A DNA stretch of 64,000 nt, from NCBI GenBank assembly GCA_002914845.1, contig JXTC01000002.1, positions 2,175,700 through 2,239,699 of the forward strand. Direction: 5' to 3'. Shown in pieces: positions 47,460-58,672 of the stretch. The notes under the pieces are model-generated. The model saw only the letters and a program-made list of their open reading frames with translations. It did not search any database and was not told the DNA's origin. Positions within the stretch are counted from its first letter, which is position 1; every line of letters begins with the position of its first letter. The stretch comes from Trema orientale (taxonomy: Eukaryota; Streptophyta; Magnoliopsida; Rosales; Cannabaceae). The translations under genes were made by a program, and so were the position numbers.

Positions 47460-50400
47460 GATCATTAATAAGTGATCTGCTCTCACTCATCCGCACCACC
47501 TTGTGAATGCAACATGTTCGAACTAAACCTTTTTTGTTTTAGTATGATAACGTTAACAAAGAACACATGAAAGTATTGTGTTCTAGTATTCTATGAAGGT
47601 GAAGTTGAGCTTTGAACAGTCTTCTTTATCACGTTTGACTGGGGTGCTTGAACTGCCGTAACTTTCTAGAATATAAATTTGACACATGAATTACTATGCA
47701 ATAATAATATTAATATTATCATGCAGGGTGTCCATTCTTCAACACTTCAAATTAAGGCGTGGGTGGGTTTTAAACTCTCACTCGTACATAAAGCTTTACC
47801 GTTGTAGTACTATTAGTCTGAGCCCTGAGAGTACCTTTGATATTGTTTCGTTCAATGGGTTTGACCACCCCCTGACTATAATATTATAATGACCAATTTT
47901 CCAATTTGTGACAAGTTCTCAAAAACATTGGATAAATTTAATTTGGATTTATGTTGTGTCCAAATTGATTTTTTGAGAGTAGTTTCTCATCTGTCAATGC
48001 GTTTATTTTCTTTTCAAAAAAATAGTCTTTTCCTCAAATTACAAATAAAAGTTAAATTTGAAAATTGTATAAAGAGGAATATTACTAAATACATTCTGTT
48101 TTATACTTTTCAAATCTCATTATTTGACATATAGATTTTACTATAATTTATTATGCTATTTTAAAATGTATAACTGAATAGTAGAATCCACTATATTATG
48201 ATTTATTATACCATTATATATGAAATTAGACGTAGTAATTCACGTGTTAAGTAATAAATTTTCGCTATTTTGGCAAAAAAAAAACATTGTATTTCCAAAA
48301 AGAATTACTTTTAGATATTGGAATTTGCATTTTTGTTTCAAATTTCCCCCTAGTACTAGTCAATACAAATGGTCAAACATAGTTAGTGCAAGTACAATTT
48401 CACCCTCCATGGGCACTGGAGCTCAACTAAACAAATATAAACCTAGAAAATATGAGTAATTTGCATCATGTTCTACTTTGATAGGTAAAAGTTTTACGTT
48501 ATTTGGTCAAATTTAGGGTTTATATCTGTTGGGTTAATTTTTTTAGTATTGATCAGTGTACTAGTCTTGATTAATGCATGACTTGAGGGAAAGTTAATTT
48601 GAAACGAAATCCGAGTTTGAATGTTTGGATTGTAATTTCCTAAAATAGAGGGTTTTTTTTTTTTTTTTCAGTAGAAAGTGAAAATACATGGATAGTTAAT
48701 GTAGTTCTCTTATAATTTAATACTTTATTTCACTTTTTATTGTTAGGGATTAAACCCACAAAAAGAATGGGAAAAAAAAAGGAGAGAAAAAGAAAGTCCC
48801 AAGAAATTAAAGAGTCCTACAAAGCACTGTTTGTAGGTCCCATGCAATGGGGTAAAGGTACTACTGATCATCTTCATGCTGTTCCTGTGCCTTGGGGCAA
48901 TTTTAAATGACTTTCATGCTTGATATCAAACATCTCCCAGGTGGCCTTTTTTTTTTTTTTTTGAAAGCCAAATCATGCATTTGATGTTTCGCTGTTGGTA
49001 CCTACTCATACATGTTCTTCATCTCATCCTTAAAGCAAAAGAACCAAACCAATTTCACTGATAAGATTTGTCTTGTTCTTTAAGAGCTCAAGTGGGGAAT
49101 TATTAGATCATATATACATACAGTCTATGCAAACAGAAGCATGACTAGTACCCTTTGCTTAAATTAATTCCCTTTTCATGTGCTTCCAAAGGGAACAACC
49201 CCAACCGAGAATCTTATGGGAACAGTCCTATGATTTCATAAGGTGGGACCATACACATCATATCGTAGACATCATCACACTCTTCGCTTTTTCTTCTTTT
49301 TTCTTTTCATGCATTTGTGGCTTGCCCTTAAATCTGATTGTTAGTACCCCATGTATATAACATTATATATCTTTTAATGTCTTAATTTATTGACACATTG
49401 GGGTCATTCCAAAGGCATGTTGTTTCGTTTTTTTTTCAATCCATAACCAACTCCCTCCCGGGGCCATGAGCTTACTGGGGTTAGTTATGGTATAGTAGTA
49501 ATGCTAATTATTGTGACAACTTATATTAATGTGTAGTATTCTTGTCTACTCCGAGAAACCCTTCCAAACAGCTTTGCTTCTTGGTTTGGTAATTCAACAA
49601 CATTTTGATGCAAAGTTTCACATCATGTGACAAACACCTTTAACTACCTCTAGTCCATTCAGGTCTTTTGGCCCTATATATCCTGAAACTTGTTTTGATA
49701 TGTCGAGTGTCGACTTTCGTTTTCTACTCGATCATAATAATCAATTTTGGAGTCAACCAAAAGAGGAATATTTGATTATCTAATGTAGCCTTATATTAAA
49801 TCTCTCCTTCTACTATATATATATATATATTATATCTATTGGTAGTGTACAAATCATACATTATTACATGAGTATGTATATATGTCCTTTTTTTTTGGGA
49901 AGGGGATATAAACTCATGACCAAATGTGTTATTTTCTTTAAGTGAGAAATATGACCAATTTAAATTATTAATCAATGAATACAATATTCATTTTGATAAA
50001 ATTAATTTCCCGGGATAATTCATTCTTACACAATTCTTTTTACATGATAATTAAATTTAATCAAATCTAACTACTTGATATTAATTGAAGATGGTTCAGA
50101 AGGTTAGTCATAATCTAACGTTTCTGACTTCGCCTAGTACATAACGAACATACTCCTTAAAGAAACAATTTATTAACCTGCAAATGCTATTAACTAATTT
50201 TATCAATGGTTTGCATTATTGTATTGTACCGTGCCTTAATTTCTTGGTGTACAATTTTACAAGCATAGACTTTTTTTTGTTTAAAAAAAAAAAGGAAAAA
50301 AAAAACTTGGGAGTGGCTCCCTCCATAGTCCATATTGACAGAAAATACTCTTACTAACCATTAACTTATATCCGTCTGTGTAACCACATATTATTAACCC

Positions 50401-51425
50401 TTTTAACTTCTTTATCTTTTTTATGTTTTTTTATTTTTTTCATATATAATCTAAAAACGAAACATTGTGATTCAACTTATCAAAGTGAGTTTGTTGTCTT
50501 TTTTTTTTTTTTTGAGTGAAGGAATGCTCTTATATACAAGGACAAAAAACTACGGGAACAAGTGGGCAATAGGAGGGATCCGATGTTTTGGTCTCAAACA
50601 GTTTGTCCCAATAATTCTGCTATAAATTCTGAAGCCACTAAGACAGTGACCTCACACGTGCAAACACGGGCGCACGTGAGAAGTGAGAGAGAATAGGTTG
50701 GCAGAAGGAAAAATACAAAAGAAATCACTGGCTTTGGTTTTGGTTTTGGGCAGAGGTGATGATCAAAGGAAATCTGCATGATGAGAGCAATATATTCTCT
50801 CAAAGTAATAATAGTTTTTTCTTTTTTTTTTCACCTGTCAATTATTATATATTGCATTTTCATCCCCAAGGGTCTCTTTCTATTTTGCCATGGAATTTTT
50901 CAGAACCAGAGTTATTTATTGTTGTCCTTGCTCTGATATAGCACATTGGTCCTTCAGAATTTTGAGAGTTTTCTATTTGGGCTCCTTGGTCAGGTTTCTA
51001 ATTAACATTTTTGTCCATATTAATAAACAATCATTTCATCCAATGCTCTCACCTGATATCAGTAATTAATTAACTGAAACAAAAGTACTATTGTACGACT
51101 TGGATCTTTTTATATCAAATGTAACCATTCTATATATATATATATATATATATGGGTGAGTTTTCAATGGAGATTTTTGTTTTTACTCCATGGATGGGTA
51201 CTCTAATTTGGGCCATTGGATTGTAATCTAATGGCTATAATAATATTAGTAGATTTATTAAAAATATTATTATAATTAATAAATATATAAATATAGAAAG
51301 TTATTTAAAATAAAAAAGATGGGTAACCTGATGAATTGGTTAATTTATTTTATTTTACTTTATTTTATAAGAAATAAAATTAGTGAAAAATACTTAATAA
51401 CCCTAAATTACTCTTAACTATCTTA
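47460..51425. other. Intergenic DNA, no recognised gene
   Basis: AT-rich with T-runs (about 48652-48669, 48945-48962 and 50500-50513) and (TA)n tracts (49815-49831 and 51131-51153). No supported coding region or RNA gene. The part after about 51154 (GGGTGAGTTTTCAATGG, then CCATTGGATTGTAATCTAAT) resembles MITE sequence cut by the gap. Confidence 0.4.
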
Positions 51426-51475
51426 NNNNNNNNNNNNNNNNNNNNNNNNNNNNNNNNNNNNNNNNNNNNNNNNNN
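51426..51475. other. Assembly gap (50 N)
   Basis: A run of 50 N followed by a T-run, between repeat-like sequences. Confidence 0.99.
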
Positions 51476-52308
51476 TTTTTTTTTTTTTTTTTGTTGTTAA
51501 TAAGCATCTTGTGAGGTTTGATAGCTCCCACTCCTCGTAGTTAATTCAATAACTGACCAAATTAAAGTGTACGAATAGATTTATTGTATCAATATATCCA
51601 ACAACCTCCAAAATTTTCAGTAGAAACAAAAAAATTCAACTAAAAACTCCAAAACGGATTTCCAGTTATTTACTATATTAGAGGTCTTGTTAACAAAATA
51701 TAGCAAAAAAAAAAAAAAAAGGAAAATTATGCTGCTAGCTAGTATGTAATTTTGTTATAAGTCCTCCCATATTTGCGAAATAATCGTTATTAATTCTCTT
51801 CTTTTTGAGTAATTATTAGTAAATGTAGTATTTGACCTTGATATATATTACATAGCGTACATAGTATCAATTAATCTCTATTAGTCAAATTGATCTTGTT
51901 AGTATTTGGCATATCACGACACCACCATGACATGATTTTTAATAATATACGGTGTAACAAAAATGATATGCTAGTCTGGAAAGGTGAGATTTTCTATTTA
52001 GGGCATAACATAAGCTTCTAAGTGCTAAAAAACAAAGTAATATCCCAGATATTAATTATTAGCAAAAAGAGGGGATATTACAGATTCATTCATTTTTTTT
52101 GGATGTCGTTAATTTGGTGGAGGGACGAATTGTATGGCTTTAGAAACCACAGGTGCAGGGTACAGTCGTACGAAACTGTTGCAGTTACTTTATATATATA
52201 TATATATTATATTACATTATATACTTTTATTATTTACCACAAGCATGCAAATTATAAAAGTCGGAGAATTTTTTAGTTAGTTGGATTAGATTATAGATAT
52301 ATATATAT
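51476..52308. other. AT-rich intergenic DNA
   Basis: No gene recognised. It ends in a (TA)n tract flanking the next element. Confidence 0.4.
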
Positions 52309-52484
52309 AGGGCGCGTCTACAGTAGGGGCGTCCCTGCGTAGGGCCCTGTCTATACACCGTTTGATGAGAATCTGTGTATAAACAGATTCCCCACAGATT
52401 CCCGTTATTCCTCACATATTTCCATCAAACAGTGTATAAAAGGTGGCCCCCCTACGTAGGGGCGCCCCTACTGTAGCCCTCCCC
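52309..52484. mobile_element. GC-rich palindromic MITE, about 176 bp
   Basis: The left end (CTACAGTAGGGGCGTCCCTG, then CGTAGGG) matches the reverse complement of the right end (CCTACGTAGGGGCGCCCC, then TACTGTAGCCCT). The interior is itself partly self-complementary (ACACCGTTTGATG and CATCAAACAGTGT). The element sits between (TA)n tracts, consistent with insertion into TA-rich DNA. Confidence 0.75.
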
Positions 52485-52504
52485 ATATATATATGTATAT
52501 ATAT

Positions 52505-52757
52505 AAAAGTTCTCAATTTAATAAGTATTTTTTTTTATTTATCTATATGTATTTTTTTTAACCGTTAGATCATTCATCTAACAATTATTATAATTTGAGT
52601 AGTTAAAAAAAATAGTAACAAAAATAAATACTCATTATTTAATAATTTTCTCTTTTAAATTTTACAATGCTTTAACGTGCGTAATAAATTTTTAATGGAC
52701 AAAACAATATCTAAGAGAAAGTAAAAAAAAAAAATTCCTACCGAGTTGGTGCCCATA
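52505..52757. mobile_element. Diverged MITE related to the 2.6-3.1 kb pair, inverted
   Basis: The right end CCTACCGAGTTGGTGCCC is the reverse complement of the GGGCACCAAT..GGTAGG end type at 2646 and 2881. The interior shares AACCGTTAGATCATTCATCT with the complement of those copies. The left end is eroded. Confidence 0.5.
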
Positions 52758-53260
52758 TATATGTATCATGTATATAGGACAATGGTATAGAGGAGCTTGT
52801 TTGCTGGTTCTCAAACGTTGTCTATTTAAAGAATCTCAATATTGGTATACAAAGCTATATACATATTTATATATGTAAGCTACAGTGTTAAAATTACTCA
52901 AATTACTTTTTGTTTTTTTGCTTGAATACTCAAATTGACAATTGACTATATGTAACTGAAATCAGTGTATAGTTTATAACTAATTAACTCTGTTGTTCTA
53001 TTAATGTCTGATCTTGTTTTAAAGTATACAATAAATAAGGAATATTCCCCAAAATAATAAAAATTTAAGTACAGTAGAATTCCGAATTGCCCATCAACTA
53101 ATATAGTTCGTTTTTATCGAACGAAAATAATAACCCGGAAAAAAAAAACCATTGATGGGAGGGATACGTGTTCATAGGCGTGTACATGCAGACTTAGATG
53201 ATGCTATATATGTGGGGTAATGACTACAGTTGGTGTCATATCTCAAATGGGGTTTCAAGT

Positions 53261-53310
<50 letters not shown>

Positions 53311-55265
53311 CTTTGAAGGGACAGAGAAAAATAGTGAGTGAGAGAGGTGACAGAAAAGCGTGCATTTCTCCTATTATCTGAGTGAACTTGTTATAGGTTC
53401 ATCATAATCTATAGTCTATCATATTAATTATGGGAGAACTATCATATCTAACTACTATTATTAATTAGATTTTGTAACTTTATGGATTATGCTTGTTTTG
53501 TTTTTTTATTGGTTATATTTAATTTTTGTAAAATTTGTTAGGTTTAAATACTGTTTCATCTACCTCAAAAAACGGAAAAAAAAAACTGTTTCATCATTCA
53601 TATTAATTTTGACGTGATATTTATGTTATGATATAGATTCAGAAATGTGCACTATGATAAGTATATCCTACTATAAAGATTTCTTATTTGCTATATCATT
53701 ATATTATTATTTTAAATTGGTTAGCCTATTTGGGTGATATTGGTTAGCCTATTTGTTTGATTGGTTGGGTTGTCTCTGTTATAAAACAGGACATAGTTTG
53801 TTCAAAGTTTTGACCCAAACTGATCAGTTTTGCACAGCGGGATAGTACAATCCTGTGTAGACTTACACTGCACCAAACAATAAATGCAAACGTCTGCAAT
53901 TGGATTTCCAGTTAGTGAAAAACTGAAAACCACAACGAAGTTTAGATTATTCTTTTATACATGTTTAATTTTATTTCTAGAGTATATTGTTTCGTGGACT
54001 ATATAAATGGGATTAAGTTATACATACTATATACGTTGTATATATCTTATTCATGAAAACGTGTCCACATGTCTTGAAAATTTTGGTAATAATTCCACCA
54101 AGAAAATACGTTGTCAAAACATTATTTACTTAAATATCGACACATAATTAAAGACTTAAGTTCGCTTGAATAAATATTCAGATATCAAGGGGTACATTTT
54201 TGTGTAAGCATTATGTTTCAGTTCCTGACCTGGGATATTAATAAAGTTCACAGGAGTCTTTTTGACTATTTGAAGACTAATTCCTTTTGCATAATAAAAC
54301 TCCCTGAAAAAGTGATTGGAGAAAAGATTTGTTTGGGAAGGTGGGTTTTGGAATGACGTTAAAGGTAAAGACCTTTTTTGGGCGTGTTATTATTAGTTAT
54401 GGAAGAAAGAAAAGACATGGAGATCTAGACTTAATGGTAAAATCTTGGCCCCGAGAGGGTTTTAGTTGTTGGGTCAACCTCAGGTGGTTAAAAAACTCAC
54501 TTAAAAACTCTAGCTAGCCACTTAAACCCCTTACAATATATATTGAATGTGCGGGGTTAATTATATTGCACATTAATCATCTAGATACACTGTAAATATG
54601 CATATTAAGTAAAGCTCAAAGTCATCGAGAAGAGATTTTATTGTGTTATTTTTGGTATGAGTGAAAATTTGTAATGATTGTCACGCGAGCTTTCAGCTGG
54701 TGTGACAAATTTTTGTTAGAAAAACATGAAGTTTACGGTTCTCCTACTAACTAGCAATCAGTAACCGGTAAGATACATATACCACAGAGAAAAAATTATA
54801 ATGACTCAGCTACTACAATCCATCAAAGAAAAACTCTAATTGAAAGCTTAGGTGTTTGATCCATTTAAAAAAAATTAAAAAAAAAAAGAAAAAGAAAAAG
54901 AACGAGTGAGAATCTGAATAATCATGATGAAGCTTATTAAATTTACTGGTATGGCAACCCGACAAGAGGTGTTGTGTCAAAGCCCCTCCTCTAATCTCAT
55001 TCTACTAAACTTTCTCACTGTGCCTTTGAAGAGAAAGGTGTCTAGCTCTCTGAACAACCCCAAGCTAACACACATCACATTAAGGTCTTTCTTGTCAATT
55101 TATAGAGAGACAGCCTAAGACCTTCCAAACCCAGTGAACAGAGAGAGAGAGATACAAAATAAATAAATAAATAAAATAAAAGAAGATTCAATGAAGAAGA
55201 AAGAGAGTGTCTCTCAGTTTCACACGTGTGAGCGATGTGGGATTTATTTATTTATTTATTTTTGT
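52758..55265. other. Intergenic DNA upstream of the MYB gene
   Basis: No supported gene. Includes a (GA)n microsatellite at 53264-53306. A GTGACAGAAAAGCGTGC segment near 53347 was compared with miR156 and does not match. Confidence 0.4.
53264..53306. repeat. (GA)n microsatellite, about 21 repeats
   Basis: Uninterrupted alternating GA. Confidence 0.95.
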
Positions 55266-55271
55266 CCAAAA

Positions 55272-55284
55272 AAATATATATAAT
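55272..55284 (+). promoter_or_regulatory. Possible TATA box of the MYB gene
   Basis: AATATATATAATA lies about 380 bp before the MYB start, ahead of a CT-rich leader. The assignment is from position and composition only. Confidence 0.35.
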
Positions 55285-55478
55285 AGTGGGGTGGGATCGA
55301 ACTTGTTCAATTAAAAAGTCTACTCCTCAGCTCAACGTCAGTCAGGGTTGTTAACTACTTAAAAGCACCCTCGCTTTCTCTCCTTCTTAAGTAGTCAGAG
55401 ATTGAGAAACAAAGCGTCTGCAGTTTTCTGATCACTGTTGTTAATTTCCTGTTTTTCCAAACTTCCCTATATCACATT

Positions 55479-55483
<5 letters not shown>

Positions 55484-55514
<31 letters not shown>
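55484..55514 (+). repeat. (CT)n tract in the MYB leader
   Basis: Uninterrupted CT repeat of about 31 bp in the probable 5' UTR, about 145 bp upstream of the start codon. CT-rich leaders are common in plant genes. Confidence 0.85.
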
Positions 55515-55517
<3 letters not shown>

Positions 55518-55535
55518 GGTATATTTTTATTATTC

Positions 55536-55586
55536 ATGTTCACATTATTTTTTCCCATCTTTTCCGGCTATGGAGATGACTTTTAA
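55536..55586 (+). promoter_or_regulatory. uORF 1 in the MYB leader, 16 codons
   Basis: ATG at 55536, TAA at 55584-55586, entirely upstream of the main start. A second tiny uORF (55570-55593, 7 codons) overlaps it. Both count only if the transcript starts upstream, as the CT-rich leader suggests. Confidence 0.5.
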
Positions 55587-55633
55587 ACAGTAGAGTGTTA
55601 TATACATACATATACATATATTATCATCAGCAT

Positions 55634-55828
55634 ATGTCAGAGGAAGAAATGAAGGCATGGCCAAAAATTGTGTTATATATAATACAGAAGAGAACCAAAA
55701 CAGTAGTGGTAGTAGTAGCAGTCCTCTCAGTTGCTACTCCTCTTCTTCTTATTCTCAGTACTGCTCTTCAATGGGGATGGTTTATGCAGATATGGGGTCT
55801 CTCTCTCTTAGTCCCAACTTGGGAGTAG
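55634..55828 (+). promoter_or_regulatory. Overlapping uORF in another frame across the MYB start codon, 64 codons
   Basis: ATG at 55634 begins 23 nt before the MYB ATG at 55657 in a different frame and ends at TAG 55826-55828, inside the MYB frame. Its start context (CATATGT) is weaker than that of the main ATG (GGCATGGC), so leaky scanning is expected. Any regulatory role is inference. Confidence 0.45.
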
Positions 55829-57438
55829 TTTCTTCTCCAGAGAGTTATAATATTTCTAAGTGTTCTGAGGTGGAAAATAGGAGAGCTCTTTGGGGATTTC
55901 CTTTAATGGAGGGTGGTAGTAAGGGCAGTGATAGTAGTGAGAAAGCCAACTTAGATGATGAGAACCTTAATGAGAATGTGATGATTAGTACTGGGAAGGA
56001 GACTGATAGTGGGCAGTCAAAACTATGTGCCAGAGGCCATTGGAGGCCTGCTGAGGATGCTAAGCTTAAGGAGCTTGTGGCTCTTTATGGCCCTCAGAAC
56101 TGGAATCTTATAGCAGAGAAGTTAGAAGGAAGATCAGGTAAGAAATAGTAATGGAAAAAGAACATTACTGTAATGATTTTCTCTTCAAAGTACCACTTAC
56201 TATGTCTCTTTTTGGAGCTTTGTGTCACTTTGTTTATTATTATTATTATTTTTTTTTTGTGAAGGTAAGAGTTGCAGACTAAGATGGTTTAACCAGTTGG
56301 ATCCAAGGATCAATAGAAGAGCTTTCACTGAGGAAGAGGAAGAGAGACTAATGCAAGCTCATAGAATCTATGGCAACAAGTGGGCCATGATAGCCAGGCT
56401 TTTTCCTGGTAGGACTGATAATGCAGTGAAAAACCATTGGCATGTGATAATGGCAAGGAAGTATAGGGAACAATCCAGTGCTTATAGGAGGAGAAAGCTT
56501 AGTCAAAGTATCTACAGAAGAATGGAGGAAAACTCTAGCTTTGTTGTCTGTGGAGAAGCAATCCCAAGAGCTGAACCACCATTACCTTATTGTCTTAATA
56601 ATCTCCGCAATGGGGGTCTTGAAAATGTGTCTGCTTACCCTTATGGAGCCTTTAATGGTGGTAATAGTAATGGTGGTAGTGGGGTTCCTTATGGCTTGAA
56701 TTTTCCACCCCAAATGACCAGTTGTGGAGAAGCAATAATCTCCAGCGGCAAGGTCCAATCTGCTAACACTGGATTCTGTGTTCAAGAGACTCCTTATGAA
56801 TTCTTCCCTGGTGTGTATTATTTATAGTTTCTCACTACTAGTATCCCTTATTAAGCGATCTCGTTCATCTTGTGCAGCTTGTGCATTTGGGTTTTTGTGC
56901 TTTTCCTCGTTGGTTCACGTTTTAAATTTTTAAGCATATACTCTAGGCTTCTGTATTCCTTTCTCTCATTCCAATGACCACTTTAAACCCCTTTTGTCTT
57001 CCTATTTTATATCATTCATTGGACATAGTTGATCAATAACCTTGTTATAAAAACATGACTAACACAAACCCTTTTCTTATTTTTGCCTTCAGATCAAATT
57101 TGGCACATAATTTTGTACCATAAGTTTGATCCACTTGTATGTTTGTTTTTATTTTTTTTTTCTTCACAGGCGCCAATAACAGAAGTTGGGAGTATATGAG
57201 GTCAAATATTGATGAAGCACAAACTCAAAGTGGGGGAGTAGTACTTCATCAAAACTCGAACTTATACCAAAACTTTCATCAGAGCTTCTCCAACTCAACA
57301 GTGTCAACATCTCAAGCCTCAGCCGGTGATCGGCCCTCATCCTCAGGCGCAGCCGAGCAGCATGCCACTAGCCATTTCGACAAGATCGGTACTAATCCAC
57401 CACCATTCATAGATTTCCTTGGGGTAGGAGCCATGTGA
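55657..57438 (+). CDS. R2R3-MYB transcription factor, subgroup 21 (MYB105/MYB117-like), 431 aa
   Basis: The exons are 55657-56137, 56265-56810 and 57170-57438, at GT/AG sites with matching phases (481+546+269 = 1296 nt). R2 spans about residues 126-174 (W129, W149, W168) and R3 about 178-228 (F181 replacing the first Trp, W200, W219). Signatures [29 protein letters not shown] and [17 protein letters not shown] mark subgroup 21. The long Ser/Asn-rich N-terminus and the [14 protein letters not shown]-terminus fit the MYB105/MYB117 (LOF2/LOF1) branch, nuclear regulators of organ boundaries and axillary meristems in Arabidopsis. That role is family knowledge. Intron 1 splits the GRSG-KSC of R2, the usual site. 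If the exon 2 donor were skipped, the protein would end five residues later (GVYYL). Upstream AUGs precede the start. Poly-G follows the stop by about 35 nt. Confidence 0.93.
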
Positions 57439-57799
57439 CAGTACTACTCCAAGATAGAAACTCAAAAAGAGGAGGGGGGGGGGGGAAGTCTGAGAAAAAG
57501 TGTTTTGCAACTCCAACATTTTAATCATCAGAAAGGGCCTCAATGTGGTTGTGGTCCAACAAAACTAAGGAAACCATTAGGGGTAAAGTGAAAGGGTTTG
57601 TTAATGTTTTAGTTTTTTTGCATGACAGCGGAAAAAAAAAAGGTGCCTATCATATTCATGAGCCCTCTTGCAGTCATATCCCCATCTTTTTCTTGCAAGT
57701 TCCCATATCACACGAGAGACTCGTTCCAAAAGGTGAAGCAATAAATTAATCAGATATATATGTTTTATATGATTTTTAAGCAAAGGTTGTCGTCTTTTC

Positions 57800-57839
<40 letters not shown>

Positions 57840-58110
57840 TTCGGCTTTCCTCTTTTATTCTGTGGATAATCACTGTTCACTGTGATGAAGTAAGATCCTT
57901 TCTCTTTTCTTAATCATATAGTTATATTACACTTCTGTTTCATCATATTTTTCACCTAAGAGAAACTATTTCTTATGGGTTTTTCAAGTTGATTACGAAT
58001 CCCTTGGAAACAAACTGAATCTTTTTCAATGGGTTTCAATTTATTTACATATTCACATTCTAAAAACCACAAAAGTAATTAAAGCAACTAATTAAGGAAC
58101 AAAATTGGTT
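57439..58110. other. MYB 3' UTR and downstream DNA
   Basis: Contains a run of 12 G at 57474-57485 and (TA)n at about 57805-57832. The polyadenylation site is not defined. No further gene is seen. Confidence 0.4.
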
Positions 58111-58224
58111 AAGGGAAAAAAAAAAAAAAAAGAAAAAAAGGGAAAAAAAAAAAAATAAAAAAAAGGGGGGGAAAAAAAAGAAAAAAAGGGGGGAAAAAAA
58201 GAAGAAGAAGAAAAAGAAGAAGGG
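58111..58224 (+). repeat. Homopurine tract of about 114 bp
   Basis: Only A and G with a single T at 58156, arranged as A-runs, G-runs and GAA repeats. Confidence 0.9.
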
Positions 58225-58495
58225 TGGTTTGGGGGGTTTTAAAGTTTAAACAAAGACAAAAACAAAAGTTGGAACTATTGAGAAAACATCCTTTTCTCAT
58301 GAGCCTGCAAAAGCTCAGGCAGAAATTCTGCAACTGAGTTACACCCACCACGCTCCTCCTATGGACATTCATGAAAGAAACTGTTCAACATCCTTTCTCA
58401 ATCACCAGAATGAGAGAATCTTACTCATCAATTCATGCCATCCACATGGGCTGAGGTGGCCCTCTCTCTAGTCTTACTTTGCTGTTTCCAAATGA
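58225..58495. other. Short intergenic segment
   Basis: No gene seen; it links the purine tract to the next MITE. Confidence 0.35.
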
Positions 58496-58672
58496 GGAGT
58501 GCTAGCAACTCTCTTTTATACTCTTTTTTGCATTCTCCTAATCTCACTGCTTGACACATGAAATTCACTATAATTTATTGTATTATTAAAATATTAAATT
58601 GGATAGTAGAATCCACATGTCAGACAGTGAGACTAGAGAGTGTCAAAAAGAGTGTCCTTAGCATTTCTCGTT
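58496..58672. mobile_element. TIR element (MITE), about 175 bp
   Basis: The left end GAGTGCTAGCAACTCTCTTT matches the reverse complement of the right end (AAAGAGTGTCCTTAGCATTT). Subterminal CTCACTG...TTGACACATG and its inverse (CATGTCAG..CAGTGAG) are also present. A fragment related to its interior occurs near 48130-48200. Confidence 0.6.

Noticed and set aside
49178-49220. Possible miR393-like segment (TCCAAAGGGAACAACC)
   Set aside because: The match stops after about ten bases and no hairpin partner is evident.
53340-53380. Possible miR156-like precursor (GTGACAGAAAAGCGTGC)
   Set aside because: It does not match the mature miR156/157 sequence beyond the first few bases, and I see no pairing arm downstream.
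58109-58372. Phe/Pro-rich minus-strand frame
   Set aside because: Its first-translated half is unremarkable and the rest is translation of the homopurine tract; no gene support.
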